A DNA stretch of 64,000 nucleotides, from the NCBI RefSeq assembly GCF_040183065.1, contig NC_091124.1:69325001-69389000 (forward strand), given 5' to 3'. Positions 22,674 through 33,417 of this stretch are shown here, piece after piece. The DNA is from Periplaneta americana (Eukaryota > Arthropoda > Insecta > Blattodea > Blattidae). Within the stretch, counting starts at the first letter, position 1, and the number at the start of each line of letters is the position of its first letter. Both the position numbers and the translations under genes were made by a program. The notes under the pieces were generated by a model. It did not search any database. It saw nothing but the letters and a program-made list of their open reading frames with translations, and was not told where the DNA came from.

Positions 22674-23489
22674 AGCATTATTATTTGATCTCTGTAAAAT
22701 TTATGTAGACTACTGGACTGTACCCGAGCACGAGCATATGCTCATTTCGGGTATATATTCATATGTATTCATTTAAAATGTAAATCTTAAATAAATTTGG
22801 ATTTTAATTTGAATTTGTATAGATAATATTTATACTACAGCCATTAGATAAATATTTCAAGATTTTCAACGAAAAATGAATGAATCAATCATTCAAATAA
22901 GTATGGAGCCAGAGAAAAGTGTAATGGCATGCAGCGTATTATCTCATGCCTCCATGTTAAGTTTGAATCAGTACACTCATTAGACCCAGATTGAATCAAT
23001 CAATCAATGAAAGAGGGATAGAGTCATAAGGAGTGTGTTTTGATAGTAGGTAGGATTATTCACCTGTGTCCCCATGTTAATTTTGAAACATCAGTGCTCT
23101 CATTTTGTCAGGTACCCAGCTTTGACGGAAATCCGAAATTGAAGACAGGAGTTGCGGACCGCGCGGGAAACGTATAGACAGCTACTAGTACCAAATCTGA
23201 ATCACATTTCTGTCTCAAATATAGTTTTTCATAGTGTTGTGTTCATATATAGGGCTTTCAAGTGGTGCAGAAATCCCACAGTCAGTGCTCAGTGTACATT
23301 TTACATTCGCAATAATTACAGTGAATCGCAGAAACACTACAAATCCGGGGCATGTGGAATTTTTTAGAAATTCAAAAAAATCAGTTTCTTTTTTGTTTCT
23401 TATGGAATTAAAGGAATTTGAAGAATTAAATATGCTATTCACATAATTTTTGCATTTTTTTATGTTTGTTTACTTTTTTGGCTCGGATC

Positions 23490-23722
23490 CTCGGATCTCA
23501 CCTCATCTCACTACATCTCGCCAAAATATTGTAAAAATTGCACAAAATTGTAGAAAATTACAAAATTGTAAAACTATAAAAATTTGTAAAAATTGTAATT
23601 GTAATATTGTAAAATATTTGACTTGTTCCACATCTTAAAGCTTCATTGCTCATGTAAGATCTATGGAATAAAATGAATGAATGAATGAATGAATGAATGA
23701 ATGAATGAATGAATGAATGAAT
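23490..23722 (+). mobile_element. LINE 3' tail, (GAAT)n type, copy 2
   Basis: Same sequence order as 14960-15144: TGTAAAAATTGTAA motifs, TTGACTTGTTCCACATCTTA, AAGCTTCATTGCTCATGTAA, then (ATGA)n at 23672-23722. Both copies are 5'-truncated. Confidence 0.75.
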
Positions 23723-24376
23723 ATAAATTTCAAGTTCTTTATAAGATTAAAAATTGTTCTCAGTCTTCTTCATCTAAAAATTATTTTAAAGAAATAAAAT
23801 GATTGTTAAGGCCTACTAGTCGTGAATTGCAGAAACGCCACACGTTCAGGCAATTCAGATTTATTTCCCTAGAAAGTACTAAAGAAGAAAATTAATGTTC
23901 ATGTGTGTTAAACATTAGGACTTATTATTATGCTTCAATAAAAAAAAAATAGTCACCTCAAAATACCAAACGCTTTTGAAGCTTTTTGTACCTCGTGAAA
24001 AATTTACTGAAATGGATATGTGGGGTTTTTGTAATTCACGATTCATTTGTCTAAACCACAGGAAGAGAAAAGGCTTCTTCTTAAAATATGGACTAATTTC
24101 AGTGCCCTGTCTCGTACAACAGAATGTTATTGCAAAATGAAATTATTTAGAATACAGTATGGACAAAAATAGCAGCAACTGACATTTCAGAAGGGAACTG
24201 TTCTCTACTCGTCAACATTTTGGAATCCTTTGAAGTGCAAGTTATTTGTACCACAGTTCACGACAGAATATGGAAAGTTCTAGAACTACATATCAGAAGA
24301 TATTTAGAATAAACTCACCAGGTGTTATCTGTACCGGTTACCGCTACATAGGCCTAATATTGAAATATTCTCTAAT

Positions 24377-24470
24377 TGAAGGGTTCAGAACCATAATGGG
24401 CCAAGCGCCATATATTAAAAGCGGAGAAAGCAAGGGTTAAAATTAAGTGAATATCATAATTAAATGAATC

Positions 24471-24528
<58 letters not shown>

Positions 24529-24832
24529 CCGTGGCGCTACAGTCCGTGAAAGGCCTAGACCGACCAGCCGGCTGCTGGCCTCACGCCCACATGCCGAAGC
24601 AGAGATGGAGGATCGACCAACCAGAATGGAGGTATCATGTGGTTAGCACGATGATCCCCCCCCCAGCCGTTATAGCTGGTAATGAATCATATAGCAAGTA
24701 ATATAAAGTGTGCACATTAAAACTAAATGATATGTCAATGTTCATTAAACTATGTTATTCACTTAACTTTAACCCTTGCTTTCTCCTGTTTTAATAAATG
24801 GCGCTTGGCCCACTATGGCTCTGAACCCTTCA
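24377..24832. mobile_element. Foldback MITE, family GAAGGGTTCAGA, copy 2
   Basis: The arms TGAAGGGTTCAGAACCATAA and (right, reversed) TGAAGGGTTCAGAGCCATAG continue through GGGCCAAGCGCCAT. Compared with copy 1 (8424-8662) the central part is broken by a 205-bp retroposon. Confidence 0.85.
24476..24680 (-). mobile_element. SINE-like retroposon inside the foldback MITE
   Basis: An exact 13-bp duplication AATGAATCATATA (24463-24475 and 24681-24693) flanks an insert. Its left side is (TAA)n (24474-24528) and its body contains CACGCCCACATGCCGAAGCA and GTGGTTAGCACGATGATCC. On the minus strand the body precedes an (ATT)n tail, the expected 3' end of the retroposon. Confidence 0.85.
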
Positions 24833-25109
24833 ATTATTAGACTCCCAAGATGCTGACATAAGAGATTTGTTCTAATAAATCACACGAAAAATTGCAACCT
24901 AAGCAGATGCAACCGATTATAAACATATTTGAAACGAAATGTTGTGAAAAGAGTTAAAAATTTTATTGGTCAGATGTTAAAAAAATTATGACTGTAAGGT
25001 TAATTTATTATTCTACGAAGCTTTATGGAAACAAAAACTATAATATAGCATACATTTTGTAAAATAGGTTTACCAGAAATTCGGAGTACATAATATTGGT
25101 AGGTATCTC

Positions 25110-25357
25110 CTATGTTTACCATAAAGGCGCTTGAGAGGCATGAAGGTAGAGCTCCATGTTTTCCTGACCTAAGTTGGAATGAGGTAGTGTGGTCAACACC
25201 ACGCTCCGACCGCCATTTATCCCGGGAAAGACCCGGTACTCAATTTTATAGAAGGCTGAGGGAACTTAGGGGCCGTTCTGGAAGTTTGGCAACGAGAAAA
25301 ATACCATCTGCATCCGGGATTTACTCAGGACTTACAGTCTGTAGCCAGTTGCTCTGC

Positions 25358-25360
<3 letters not shown>
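25110..25360 (-). mobile_element. tRNA-derived SINE, family 5, copy 1
   Basis: The plus-strand order is GGTCAACACCACGCTCCGAC, GGGAAAGACCCGGTACTCAA, GGGGCCGTTCTGGAAG, then a tRNA-like segment (CAGTCTGTAGCCAGTTGCTC) that breaks into (TAA)n. Read on the minus strand the tRNA head is first. A diverged relative is at 26425-26720. Confidence 0.65.
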
Positions 25361-25422
<62 letters not shown>

Positions 25423-25426
25423 GCAC

Positions 25427-25482
<56 letters not shown>
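25361..25482. repeat. Two (TAA)n arrays split by CAAAGCAC
   Basis: TAA triplets at 25361-25418, an 8-10 bp spacer, and a second array at 25428-25482. Confidence 0.95.
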
Positions 25483-25484
<2 letters not shown>

Positions 25485-25499
25485 TAGCTGGAATTGGAT

Positions 25500-26420
25500 G
25501 GTGAGGTCACAGGCCAGATAACTAACGAACAATCACTGTTACATATTTGCCTTCTCTGTGCCAGATGTATTGTGCAAGAAATGACGCCAGCCTATGTTAA
25601 GGCTGTTTGAGGTATGTTTGGTATTCGCAACATCTGTTACAAATGGCAACATGATTCACTCACACTTATCAAAATATTTTAGCAGATTTCCTCCACAACA
25701 ATACAAAGTAATATAATCAGATATTTTTATTATTACATATTTCCTCACTGTGTTTCTGTGAAGTCCAGTTGCAGCTGTCAGGTGACGGCTTCTTGCCTAA
25801 GGAGCGAAGGTTTCTAGGGTTGATATTATGTCATTTCTAGCAAATAAAACAGCTAAGAACAAATTTCACAGAGCACAATTTTTCCCCGAATTAATTAAGC
25901 GTTGCGTATTGCTGGTTTTTGTGCCAGTCGAATTTTACGTACCGGATCAGCATTTTCATAAATTTTTTAGTATCACTTGCAACTGTGTTCACTAAAATTG
26001 AATGAAACAAGTAGATATGTTCGACGAAGATATAAATAGAAATCTTTATTCAATTATTTTACGTCACACCCATAAAAAGTGACTGGAAGTTCTCTTGAGA
26101 CCCAAAGTACTATTAAGTTCATTCCGTTAAAATATGGAATAATAAGACGAATTTAAGATCATTTTCTTGTTTCAGAAATACTGCTTCGTAGGCAACTCTT
26201 GAAATTGAATACATTTTGTATAGGGATATCGTGCGTCGCTGATTCGAATCCCGACACCGGCGATTTTTTTGGTATGCTAATAGAGTTTAGGAGACTTAGT
26301 GCATTTTCGAAAGAGCCCAACAATACTTACGAACATCTATAGCCGTCAATCACTTCTATAAATCTTAAAACAGTATCTGTATGAACTTCATATAATAAAT
26401 CTATACCTATAGATACGGTA
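25500..26420. other. No gene seen
   Basis: No recognisable coding sequence; a SINE-like B-box remnant (TTCGAATCCCGACACC) sits near 26242. Confidence 0.4.
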
Positions 26421-26424
26421 AAGG

Positions 26425-26720
26425 TAAAGTCAAGCCCATGGTAGGCCAAATCGGCCCAGAGGGTAGCGGGAGGTTAAGGCTCACATCTTTACAACCGGCA
26501 TTTAATGGCAGTAGGGATGTCAATCCTACGTGCCCGCCGCCTTTATCCCCAAGGAAATGCCCCTGGTATACTCATTTCTGTTGAAGGCTGAGCAGACTCC
26601 AGGGTCATAGTGCGGCTGAAAAGATTAATGCAATGGAAAATCCATGACCTCATCTGGAATCGACACCGCGACCTTCCGGTTTACAGCGTTACGTCTTAAC
26701 CGCGACACTAACGCGCTCCT
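26425..26720 (-). mobile_element. tRNA-derived SINE, family 5, copy 2 (diverged)
   Basis: Shares the layout of 25110-25360: CCCCAAGGAAATGCCCCTGG, GAAGGCTGAGCAGACTCCAG, then on the right a tRNA-like segment whose minus strand reads GGTTAAGACGTAACGCTGTA, followed by a B-box-like GTGTCGATTCC. Confidence 0.6.
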
Positions 26721-27199
26721 CGTACACCGTACAGTATTAATTTATGCAAATCGGGGAGTATTGAATAATATGGTGACGGGTCGAAAAAATTCATACGCGC
26801 CGACACCACTCGTGGGCCCAATTTTTAACTTCAAATTTTGAAGTTGAAGGAGTATTGCGGGTAGATTTTGTCTAAAACCCTCTCATTCAAAAACAGGTTC
26901 CTTCAAGTGCTCTAAACATACGACACGAGTCTCCGAATTTTACTTTCCTTCCGAAGGAAGCTATGCTAAGTATTTTTATTTAAACCCTCAAGCCTCGTAT
27001 CTAGTAGTAAGACTTGCAGATAATAAGTTATAAAGTTAAGGAATGTAACAGAAAATATAAAATACACTTAGATGAATGCTCAGATCGGAGTATTACTAAA
27101 AGAACAGAAATGTCCACCTCTGGTAGCGAGATCACTGAAACGACCAGAAACAAGAGGTTTGCTAAAGAAATTGGTTAGATAGGCCTATACGTTGCTTGA

Positions 27200-27202
<3 letters not shown>

Positions 27203-27263
<61 letters not shown>
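27203..27263. repeat. (ATT)n microsatellite
   Basis: About 20 ATT units. Confidence 0.95.
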
Positions 27264-27264
<1 letters not shown>

Positions 27265-27582
27265 ACCTTGATTTCTGCATGAATGGATAATTATTATAGT
27301 ATAGCCTACTATATATCATCGAACATCAAACCCGTGGACACATCACGGTGGCAATACAACTTTTTCCATCCATTTAATTTTATGGGTGCTAGTCACTACA
27401 CATGTGACAATGTAGAGCAGAGGTTTTCTATTATTTTTCTTGAAGGGCCACACAGAAATTTTGAAGTTCAGACGCGGGCACGAGGACAGAAATAGTATTT
27501 TATACTCAAATTGTTGAAAACAAATCCTATTTTAGGTTAATTACTGTGCGTATACAGGCCATGAAACCTATACCATGAAGAT

Positions 27583-27584
27583 GG

Positions 27585-27622
<38 letters not shown>
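27583..27622. repeat. (GAT)n microsatellite
   Basis: About 13 GAT/ATG units. Confidence 0.95.
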
Positions 27623-27806
27623 TGATGATACTGTGCGTATTAACGATAATGTTGTATTTTGTAATAATTTTGTTACGAAACATTTTCACATCTATTATAC
27701 ATTTAATTTACTGACGATCACCTTAATAAAAGATAAGATCACAATGTCCAAAGGAGATTTTATCTAATACATCTTGATTACACAACTTTTAACACTATTT
27801 CACTTT

Positions 27807-27931
27807 GGAATATGTATGATATGTCTTTCTCGTGTTAAATTCTATCGTACCTGGTTAACAGGTCGAAAACATGTTAAGCAGGTACAATAGAATTTAACAC
27901 GAGAAAGACATATCATAGGCCTACATATTCC
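27807..27931. repeat. 125-bp hairpin with TAGGCCTA in one arm
   Basis: The arms GACATATCATACATATTCC (left, reversed) and GACATATCAT plus AGGCCTACATATTCC (right) flank CTCGTGTTAAATTCTATYGTACCT. Pairing is nearly perfect over about 50 bp. The only length difference is 6 bp that turns TA into TAGGCCTA. Confidence 0.85.
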
Positions 27932-28050
27932 GAAGATTTTATCTAAGTTGGGTGTGATAGATGCTGAATAATCTTGATGCATCTTGAAAATGTCTGACTA
28001 CCTGTGTCTGTAACAATTCTGTATACTGCTCATCTCAGAGAAGCTCAATT

Positions 28051-28051
<1 letters not shown>

Positions 28052-28126
<75 letters not shown>

Positions 28127-28130
28127 TATT
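28052..28130. repeat. (TA)n microsatellite
   Basis: About 38 TA units, with one TG interruption near 28108. Confidence 0.95.
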
Positions 28131-28139
28131 GACGCAAAT

Positions 28140-29705
28140 ATTACACAACTTACAATACAATATTCTTGTAATTTGGAAAATTACACACCTGTTTTGCCCA
28201 AAACAGTAATATCATGAAACGACTTTTAAGTTATTCAAGCAACGAATGTCATATATTAATTTAAAACTATAAACTATCGTTGTTGCTCTCAGTGACATTG
28301 CTTTTACTTCTTTAAAAGTATTATTTACACGTCAGGGTATTAGAATTGCAAAGTAAATTGTGCCGATAAAATGTATATGAAAAAAATCTGATCATTTCTA
28401 TCTATTTTATATTTTTGGAAACAATCTCAGTTCGCGTAACTACATCATCTGATTAGGTTTTTTTGTTTACCAATGTTTGCTCTTGGGGACTATAACTAAA
28501 CCATTTATGGGCCACATTTGGCCCGTGGGGTCATTTTTTGGCAATCGCTGCTGTAGAGTAATATAAGAGAAATTGGTACAAATACTATCTTCTCCGATAT
28601 CTTTTTTGTCCACAACTGCTGACAACTTTTCATTAAATTGGACCTGTGTTCGATCCTTATCAAAAAAATGACTAGGAATTATTTAAGAATTTAATAAATA
28701 CTACTACAGGCAGGATGAGTACACCCTATTCAATAATGAGATAGTAAAGCGAGACGGGCCGCTTGGAAAACCATGTGACATCTGTTTCTACGGTGCCACG
28801 AGTAACGTCAGGGTAAACTTTTCATGTCAGATTGTTACAAATTTTCCTTCTTGCGTGTGGAATATAGACGTTTTACGGATTTCATGGTTAAAAAATACGG
28901 TTTAGAATATTTTCTCTGAATATTTTTGTTGCTCTTGTCTCAGCAGTGCCACAATTACCGCACTAAAGATCACATAACCTTTTGTATTTTCTTGTCATAA
29001 CCCACAGAGACTCCTGTGTATTTTCTCAAATAAGTATACATTGAATGATGTTATGTAAGTTTATTAATGGTTTTAACTGTGACGTAAGCTTTACAGTAGG
29101 CTTACTGAAAAATAAAAATATAAAACTATGGCGAAGAATGTTCTTCCTAGAAGTTAAAATATACAGCTAAATAAATATGTAGAATCACATTAGAAAACAT
29201 TTCAGTTCCATGAGATGTATAAAATAAATGTATATCTCTGCCTAACTATGTAAAAATGTAAATCAACTTTTCTTTTATCTGTCAATGTCACTTACACTCC
29301 AGCGAATGATATACAGCTACTGTCAGCAATAAATTTTATCGAGTATCATCTTTGTTTAATACAAAGGTTAAGTATTGTATCCGGTTTCCCAGCCCATTTC
29401 AATACTTAGACAAATATGAAATGTTAATTCTAGTTATTGAAGTTACGTTTTATTGCAGAAACTTTAATAATTGTATTTTGAGTTATTTAAAACGTATCTA
29501 GATAAGATTTTGAATATGTCAATCCAATGAAACTTGTTAAAATGTGCTATGGAAAATACACGCCTTTATACGTCATTATGGGGCATGGAGATGGAGTTCC
29601 ATGTTTTCGTTACCTCGCCCCTGAGCACGAGTTCTACTCTTTCAGGGGCGAGCTAAAGTTTTTCTCCATTTTGAATCATTCGTACACTACTTTTAACACT
29701 TGAAT
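28140..29705. other. No gene seen
   Basis: AT-rich sequence, no family motif on either strand. Confidence 0.45.
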
Positions 29706-29707
29706 AT

Positions 29708-29812
29708 AAATAACTGATTAAATGGCGAACTCACTCGTGTTAATTATGTAAGCCACACATTCTTACATAATTAACACGAGTAAGTTCGCCATTTAATCAA
29801 TTATTTAAAGTT
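29708..29812. repeat. Long hairpin (44-bp arms)
   Basis: The left arm ATTAAATGGCGAACTCACTC plus GTGTTAATTATGTAAG is repeated inverted on the right with one or two mismatches. The loop is about 12 bases (CCACACATT). It could be a MITE core or a hairpin precursor; flanks show no clear duplication. Confidence 0.8.
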
Positions 29813-30294
29813 TTCTGTTTGTTTATATTTTATTTTACAATTAATAGCAAAATAAATCAATAAAATGAGGTTGTGTGGTTGGCACTACATTGTGACAGCA
29901 GAAAGATATTTTAAAATCAAACATGTAGAGCTACTGTCAGATATTAAAATGCACTATACATTGTGTATATTTTGTAAGTTATGTGTTTGATGTTACACAT
30001 AACCTAAGCTAACTCTTTCAAAAAATGTAATTTCAATCGATTAGGCCTATTAAAATAAAATCTGGTTCTTAAACATATAAACTACAGTAAGTCTATTTAA
30101 AATCATCAAAATAATAATAAATTTTAAAGTACATTATTGTAAATGTTTTATGATTTTTTACATAATGTCGGATGTCACACCCGGATCTGTATAAACATTG
30201 TAACATAACTGTTAGTAAACTGAAAATGATTACTTTCGTAAAGGAAAAGGAAAGTTAGTAAGCACGTGTTGGCTGTTATGTCACATTCGCTCAC

Positions 30295-30370
30295 CTTTGG
30301 GACGATGCAGGTCCTGGTCCACGATCCTGACCTGGCTGTTGTCGCGTGTCCTCGCGTCGTCCGCTACCAT
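30295..30370 (-). CDS. Candidate first coding exon of an unrecognised gene (partial)
   Basis: On the minus strand an ATG at 30370 opens 25 codons beginning MVADDARTRDNSQVRIVDQD. They end in CCCAAAG|GTGAGCG, a strong splice donor. The frame is also open upstream of the ATG for about 30 codons (basic, TRRRHITLLRN), so translation may start earlier. The surrounding 30286-30480 is GC-rich with many CpG, unlike the AT-rich neighbourhood, as expected of a 5' exon or promoter region. No further exon is visible to the left, and I do not recognise the protein. It could still be a chance frame in a CpG-rich patch. Confidence 0.35.
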
Positions 30371-30636
30371 GTTTCTGAGCAGTGTGATGTGCCGGCGACG
30401 CGTCTTCTTTAAATGCGGCCAGCTGGTCACCCCTCCTAGCCGCGCGCCTCTCTCCCACTACAAATTCAAACGTGTGAGGCGTGGATATTAGGACAAACCA
30501 TGAGCCTTATCGCGACTAGCGACTATATATTCTAGAATGGACGCTCAGGTTGTGTTGTCTGTGTGCAGAATGACAGTCGGTGTGCCACAGACAAGATCAT
30601 ATCCAATCGTCTTCTTATGTACGCATATTGAAACCA

Positions 30637-30752
30637 CATACATACATACATACATACATACATACATACATACATACATACATACATACATACATACATA
30701 CATACGCCTACGTACACCACAACCACCACCACCACCACCACTACCACCACAT
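30637..30752. repeat. (CATA)n array followed by CCACCA repeats
   Basis: CATA/TACA tetranucleotides run 30637-30705, then a short bridge and (CCA)n at 30719-30752. Frames across it are artefacts. Confidence 0.95.
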
Positions 30753-30949
30753 TTGTAATGTCTTTGGGTCTTTTCGTAAGTTATTTAAGTAACAAAGTCT
30801 TGAGCTTCACAGAGGGGTGTATTTCAGGTCTGGCGGGCCCTGGCGGCGCCAGGGTATAATTTTTTTAGGCGCCAACGAACTTTTGTGATTTTCATATAGG
30901 CCTGCAGCGAATATAATTGTTGGACATTTATTATTAACATTATTATCCT

Positions 30950-31601
30950 TCGAAGAGATTTATCTTTCGAAGGTTTGGAAAAATTCAGATATCTTGGAGC
31001 AACAGTAACAAATATAAATGACACTCGGGAGGAAATTAAACGCAGAATAAATATGGGAAATGCTTGTTATTATTCGGTTGAGAAGCTTTTATCATCAAGT
31101 CTGCTGTCAAAAAATCTGAAAGTTAGAATTTATAAAACAATTATATTACCGGTTGTTCTGTATGGCTGTGGAACTTGGACTCTCACTTTGAGAGAGGAAC
31201 AGAGATTGAGGGTTTTTGAGAATAAGGTTCTTATGAAAATATTTGGGGCTAAGAGGGATGAAGTTACAGGAGAATGGAGAAAGTTACACAACGCAGAGCT
31301 GCACGCATTGTATCCTTCACCTGACATAATTAGGAACATTAAATCCAGACGTTTGAGATGGGCAGGGCATGTAGCACGTATGGGCTAATCCAGAAACGGA
31401 TATAGAGTGTTAGTTGGGAGGCCATAGGGGAAAAGACCTTTGGGGAGGCCGAGACGTAGATGGGAAGATAATAAAATGGATTTGAGGGAGTGGGATATGA
31501 TGGTAGAGACTGGATTAATCTTGCTCAGGATAGGGACCAATGGCGGGCTTATGTGAGGGCGGTAATGAACCTCCGGGTTCCTTAAAAGCCAGTAAGTAAG
31601 T
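30950..31601 (+). mobile_element. RTE-like LINE nested at the LINE junction
   Basis: An 8-bp duplication ATTATCCT (30942-30949 and 31602-31609) flanks a 5'-truncated copy of the same family as 19255-19907. It sits four bases inside the older (GATT)n-tailed LINE, so it is younger. It ends in GTAAGTAAG. Confidence 0.85.
30975..31388 (+). pseudogene. LINE reverse-transcriptase C-terminal fragment
   Basis: The frame begins EKFRYLGATVTNINDTREEI, has LPVVLYGCGTWTLT and RLRWAGHVARMG, then a stop directly after ARMG. Beyond it the frame would continue through SRN.YRVLVGRP and [11 protein letters not shown] to DLRE. Very similar to the copy at 19266-19727, with scattered differences. Confidence 0.8.
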
Positions 31602-31895
31602 ATTATCCTACTTCTCTGTGGTGTAATAATCATGGTGAAGATCTGGAACACATTCTTCTATACTGTCCATCCATAAACCACAAAAAAAGCAAATTAAAAT
31701 CATCAATACCAGTTGCAGAAGACACAGCCCTGCAGCATATTTGACTACACCCCACCTCTAGCTACTAGCAACAGACATCTATAATGAACACCGATCAAAA
31801 TACCCCTCTTTTCTCGTGGAAAACAACAACTGAATAGACTACAGTGGACCATAGTGGACTTTATGTTGTCACCAGACAGCTGGATACATTAAGAA

Positions 31896-31959
<64 letters not shown>

Positions 31960-32188
31960 ATTAACATTATTAGGTACTACAGGGCCATCTTTAAATTATA
32001 GATATATTATTAAGACTATTAATTGGTACTCAAATTGCATTACTCTCCTCAAATGTTGCATTTATATTAATATTTTATTCATATTTAAACAACTTCATAG
32101 TGATGTATAATCCGCGGACCGAACAACCTCTAGGTCTATTCGAACTCATGTATTTTCGTCTGACATTCCATAAGTATCCCTGCGGATA

Positions 32189-32197
32189 TGATGATGG

Positions 32198-32248
<51 letters not shown>

Positions 32249-32250
32249 CA
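32189..32250. repeat. (GAT)n microsatellite
   Basis: About 20 GAT units with one GGT break; it lies at the 3' side of the minus-strand LINE fragment that follows. Confidence 0.95.
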
Positions 32251-32289
32251 CGACGACGACGACGAAGACAACTACTACCGGCACTACCG

Positions 32290-32465
32290 AAATCCCAGAG
32301 CCAGGGCACTTTTTTGTTTAGAAACACACCACTGCTTCTCAGTGGCCTGCATCCTGGTCATAGTTCTTCCAGAACCTTCTTAATTTCGTTTCCTTCTGGT
32401 CTTCTTACTGCATGTCCTATCCACTTTATTCTTTTAGCCTTGAATTTTGTAAATATGTTGGGTTT
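32290..32465 (-). pseudogene. LINE C-terminal fragment
   Basis: The minus strand encodes TKFKAKRIKWIGHAVRRPEG and then NEIKKVLEEL before a stop. This is the post-RT region (W.GH..R) of a LINE different from the 19-kb family. It runs into the (GAT)n array, probably its tail. Confidence 0.6.
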
Positions 32466-32519
32466 CTTATCCATGTGTAGGCCTACATACATACATACAT
32501 ACACCACATATTAATATGT

Positions 32520-33220
32520 ACAATTAAACTATTACATAGTACAATTATACACATCTTTGGTACCGTGCGTATTCCCGTGATTACGTATTAGAGATTCTGC
32601 TCAACTCCACCACAGTATCTTAAGTGAGATTTGGAGTGGGGACTACTTGAATGAGCTGATAAAAATGTGTATTCTACTTGTTGCATTTTATACCAGCAAT
32701 TCTCAATTACTGAGAATTATAACAGTAATATGATTTTCAGTGGTAGTACGTAATTAAATAATAGGATATTGTCAGTCGTCTAAGTCAATATACTTGTGCA
32801 ATGAGTGATTCTAACATATTTGTGTACCTTATGAATGTGTCCTGATAACAGTAATGTTTCTTTAAATCAACTAGAACTTATCTGTTGTATTTCCAGCTTA
32901 TTTCCTCGTAATGATGTCGAAGATTGTGTACAATTAAGTGCCGTGCAGATAGGAACACTGGACATCTTCGCAGCTTTTGAATCAAAATCGGATAAATTTC
33001 ACAGGTCAGTTCGCTCCTATCCCTTCTAAAAATAATGTAAATGTTACGGCTGTGTGTGAATTGGCATATAGCTATAGACCTAAACTCGTGCTGTCATATA
33101 GGCTACTTGTCACCTTACGAATATATTATTCAAAATTAACACAAAATCCATCACCATTTTATGCAAAAACTGTGAAATGGGAAATAAAGAAAATAAAGTA
33201 GACTAATAAAATATGTCTGC
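32520..33220. other. No gene seen
   Basis: No family motif. A tRNA-like A-box scrap (TGTAGTTCAGTGGATAGCGG) at 33229 suggests a SINE start of which little remains. Confidence 0.4.
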
Positions 33221-33417
33221 CACTGTAGTTCAGTGGATAGCGGCTCGTGGTTTTATTCCAGGCATGAGCGGAAATTTATCTCCTTTCCACGGAACTGGTG
33301 TTCGCTTTTCTTGTGCTTGTCCTGCGACGTCTTCGCGATGGTCTTGTATCATGCTGACAACAGGGTCAAGGACGTCCATCATGTGAGGAAATATGTTAGT
33401 TCATAAAAAGACCAAGA

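Larger units (their letters stand above)
30946..31957 (+). mobile_element. LINE with (GATT)n tail, carrying a nested LINE
   Basis: A 15-bp duplication TTATTAACATTATTA (30931-30945 and 31958-31972) encloses the whole unit. After removing the nested RTE-like LINE, the remaining sequence encodes a worn C-terminus (GEDLEHILLYCPSINHKKSK, the EH..L.CP pattern of Jockey/R1-type LINEs) and ends in (GATT)n at 31895-31957. 5'-truncated, with stops. Confidence 0.85.
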
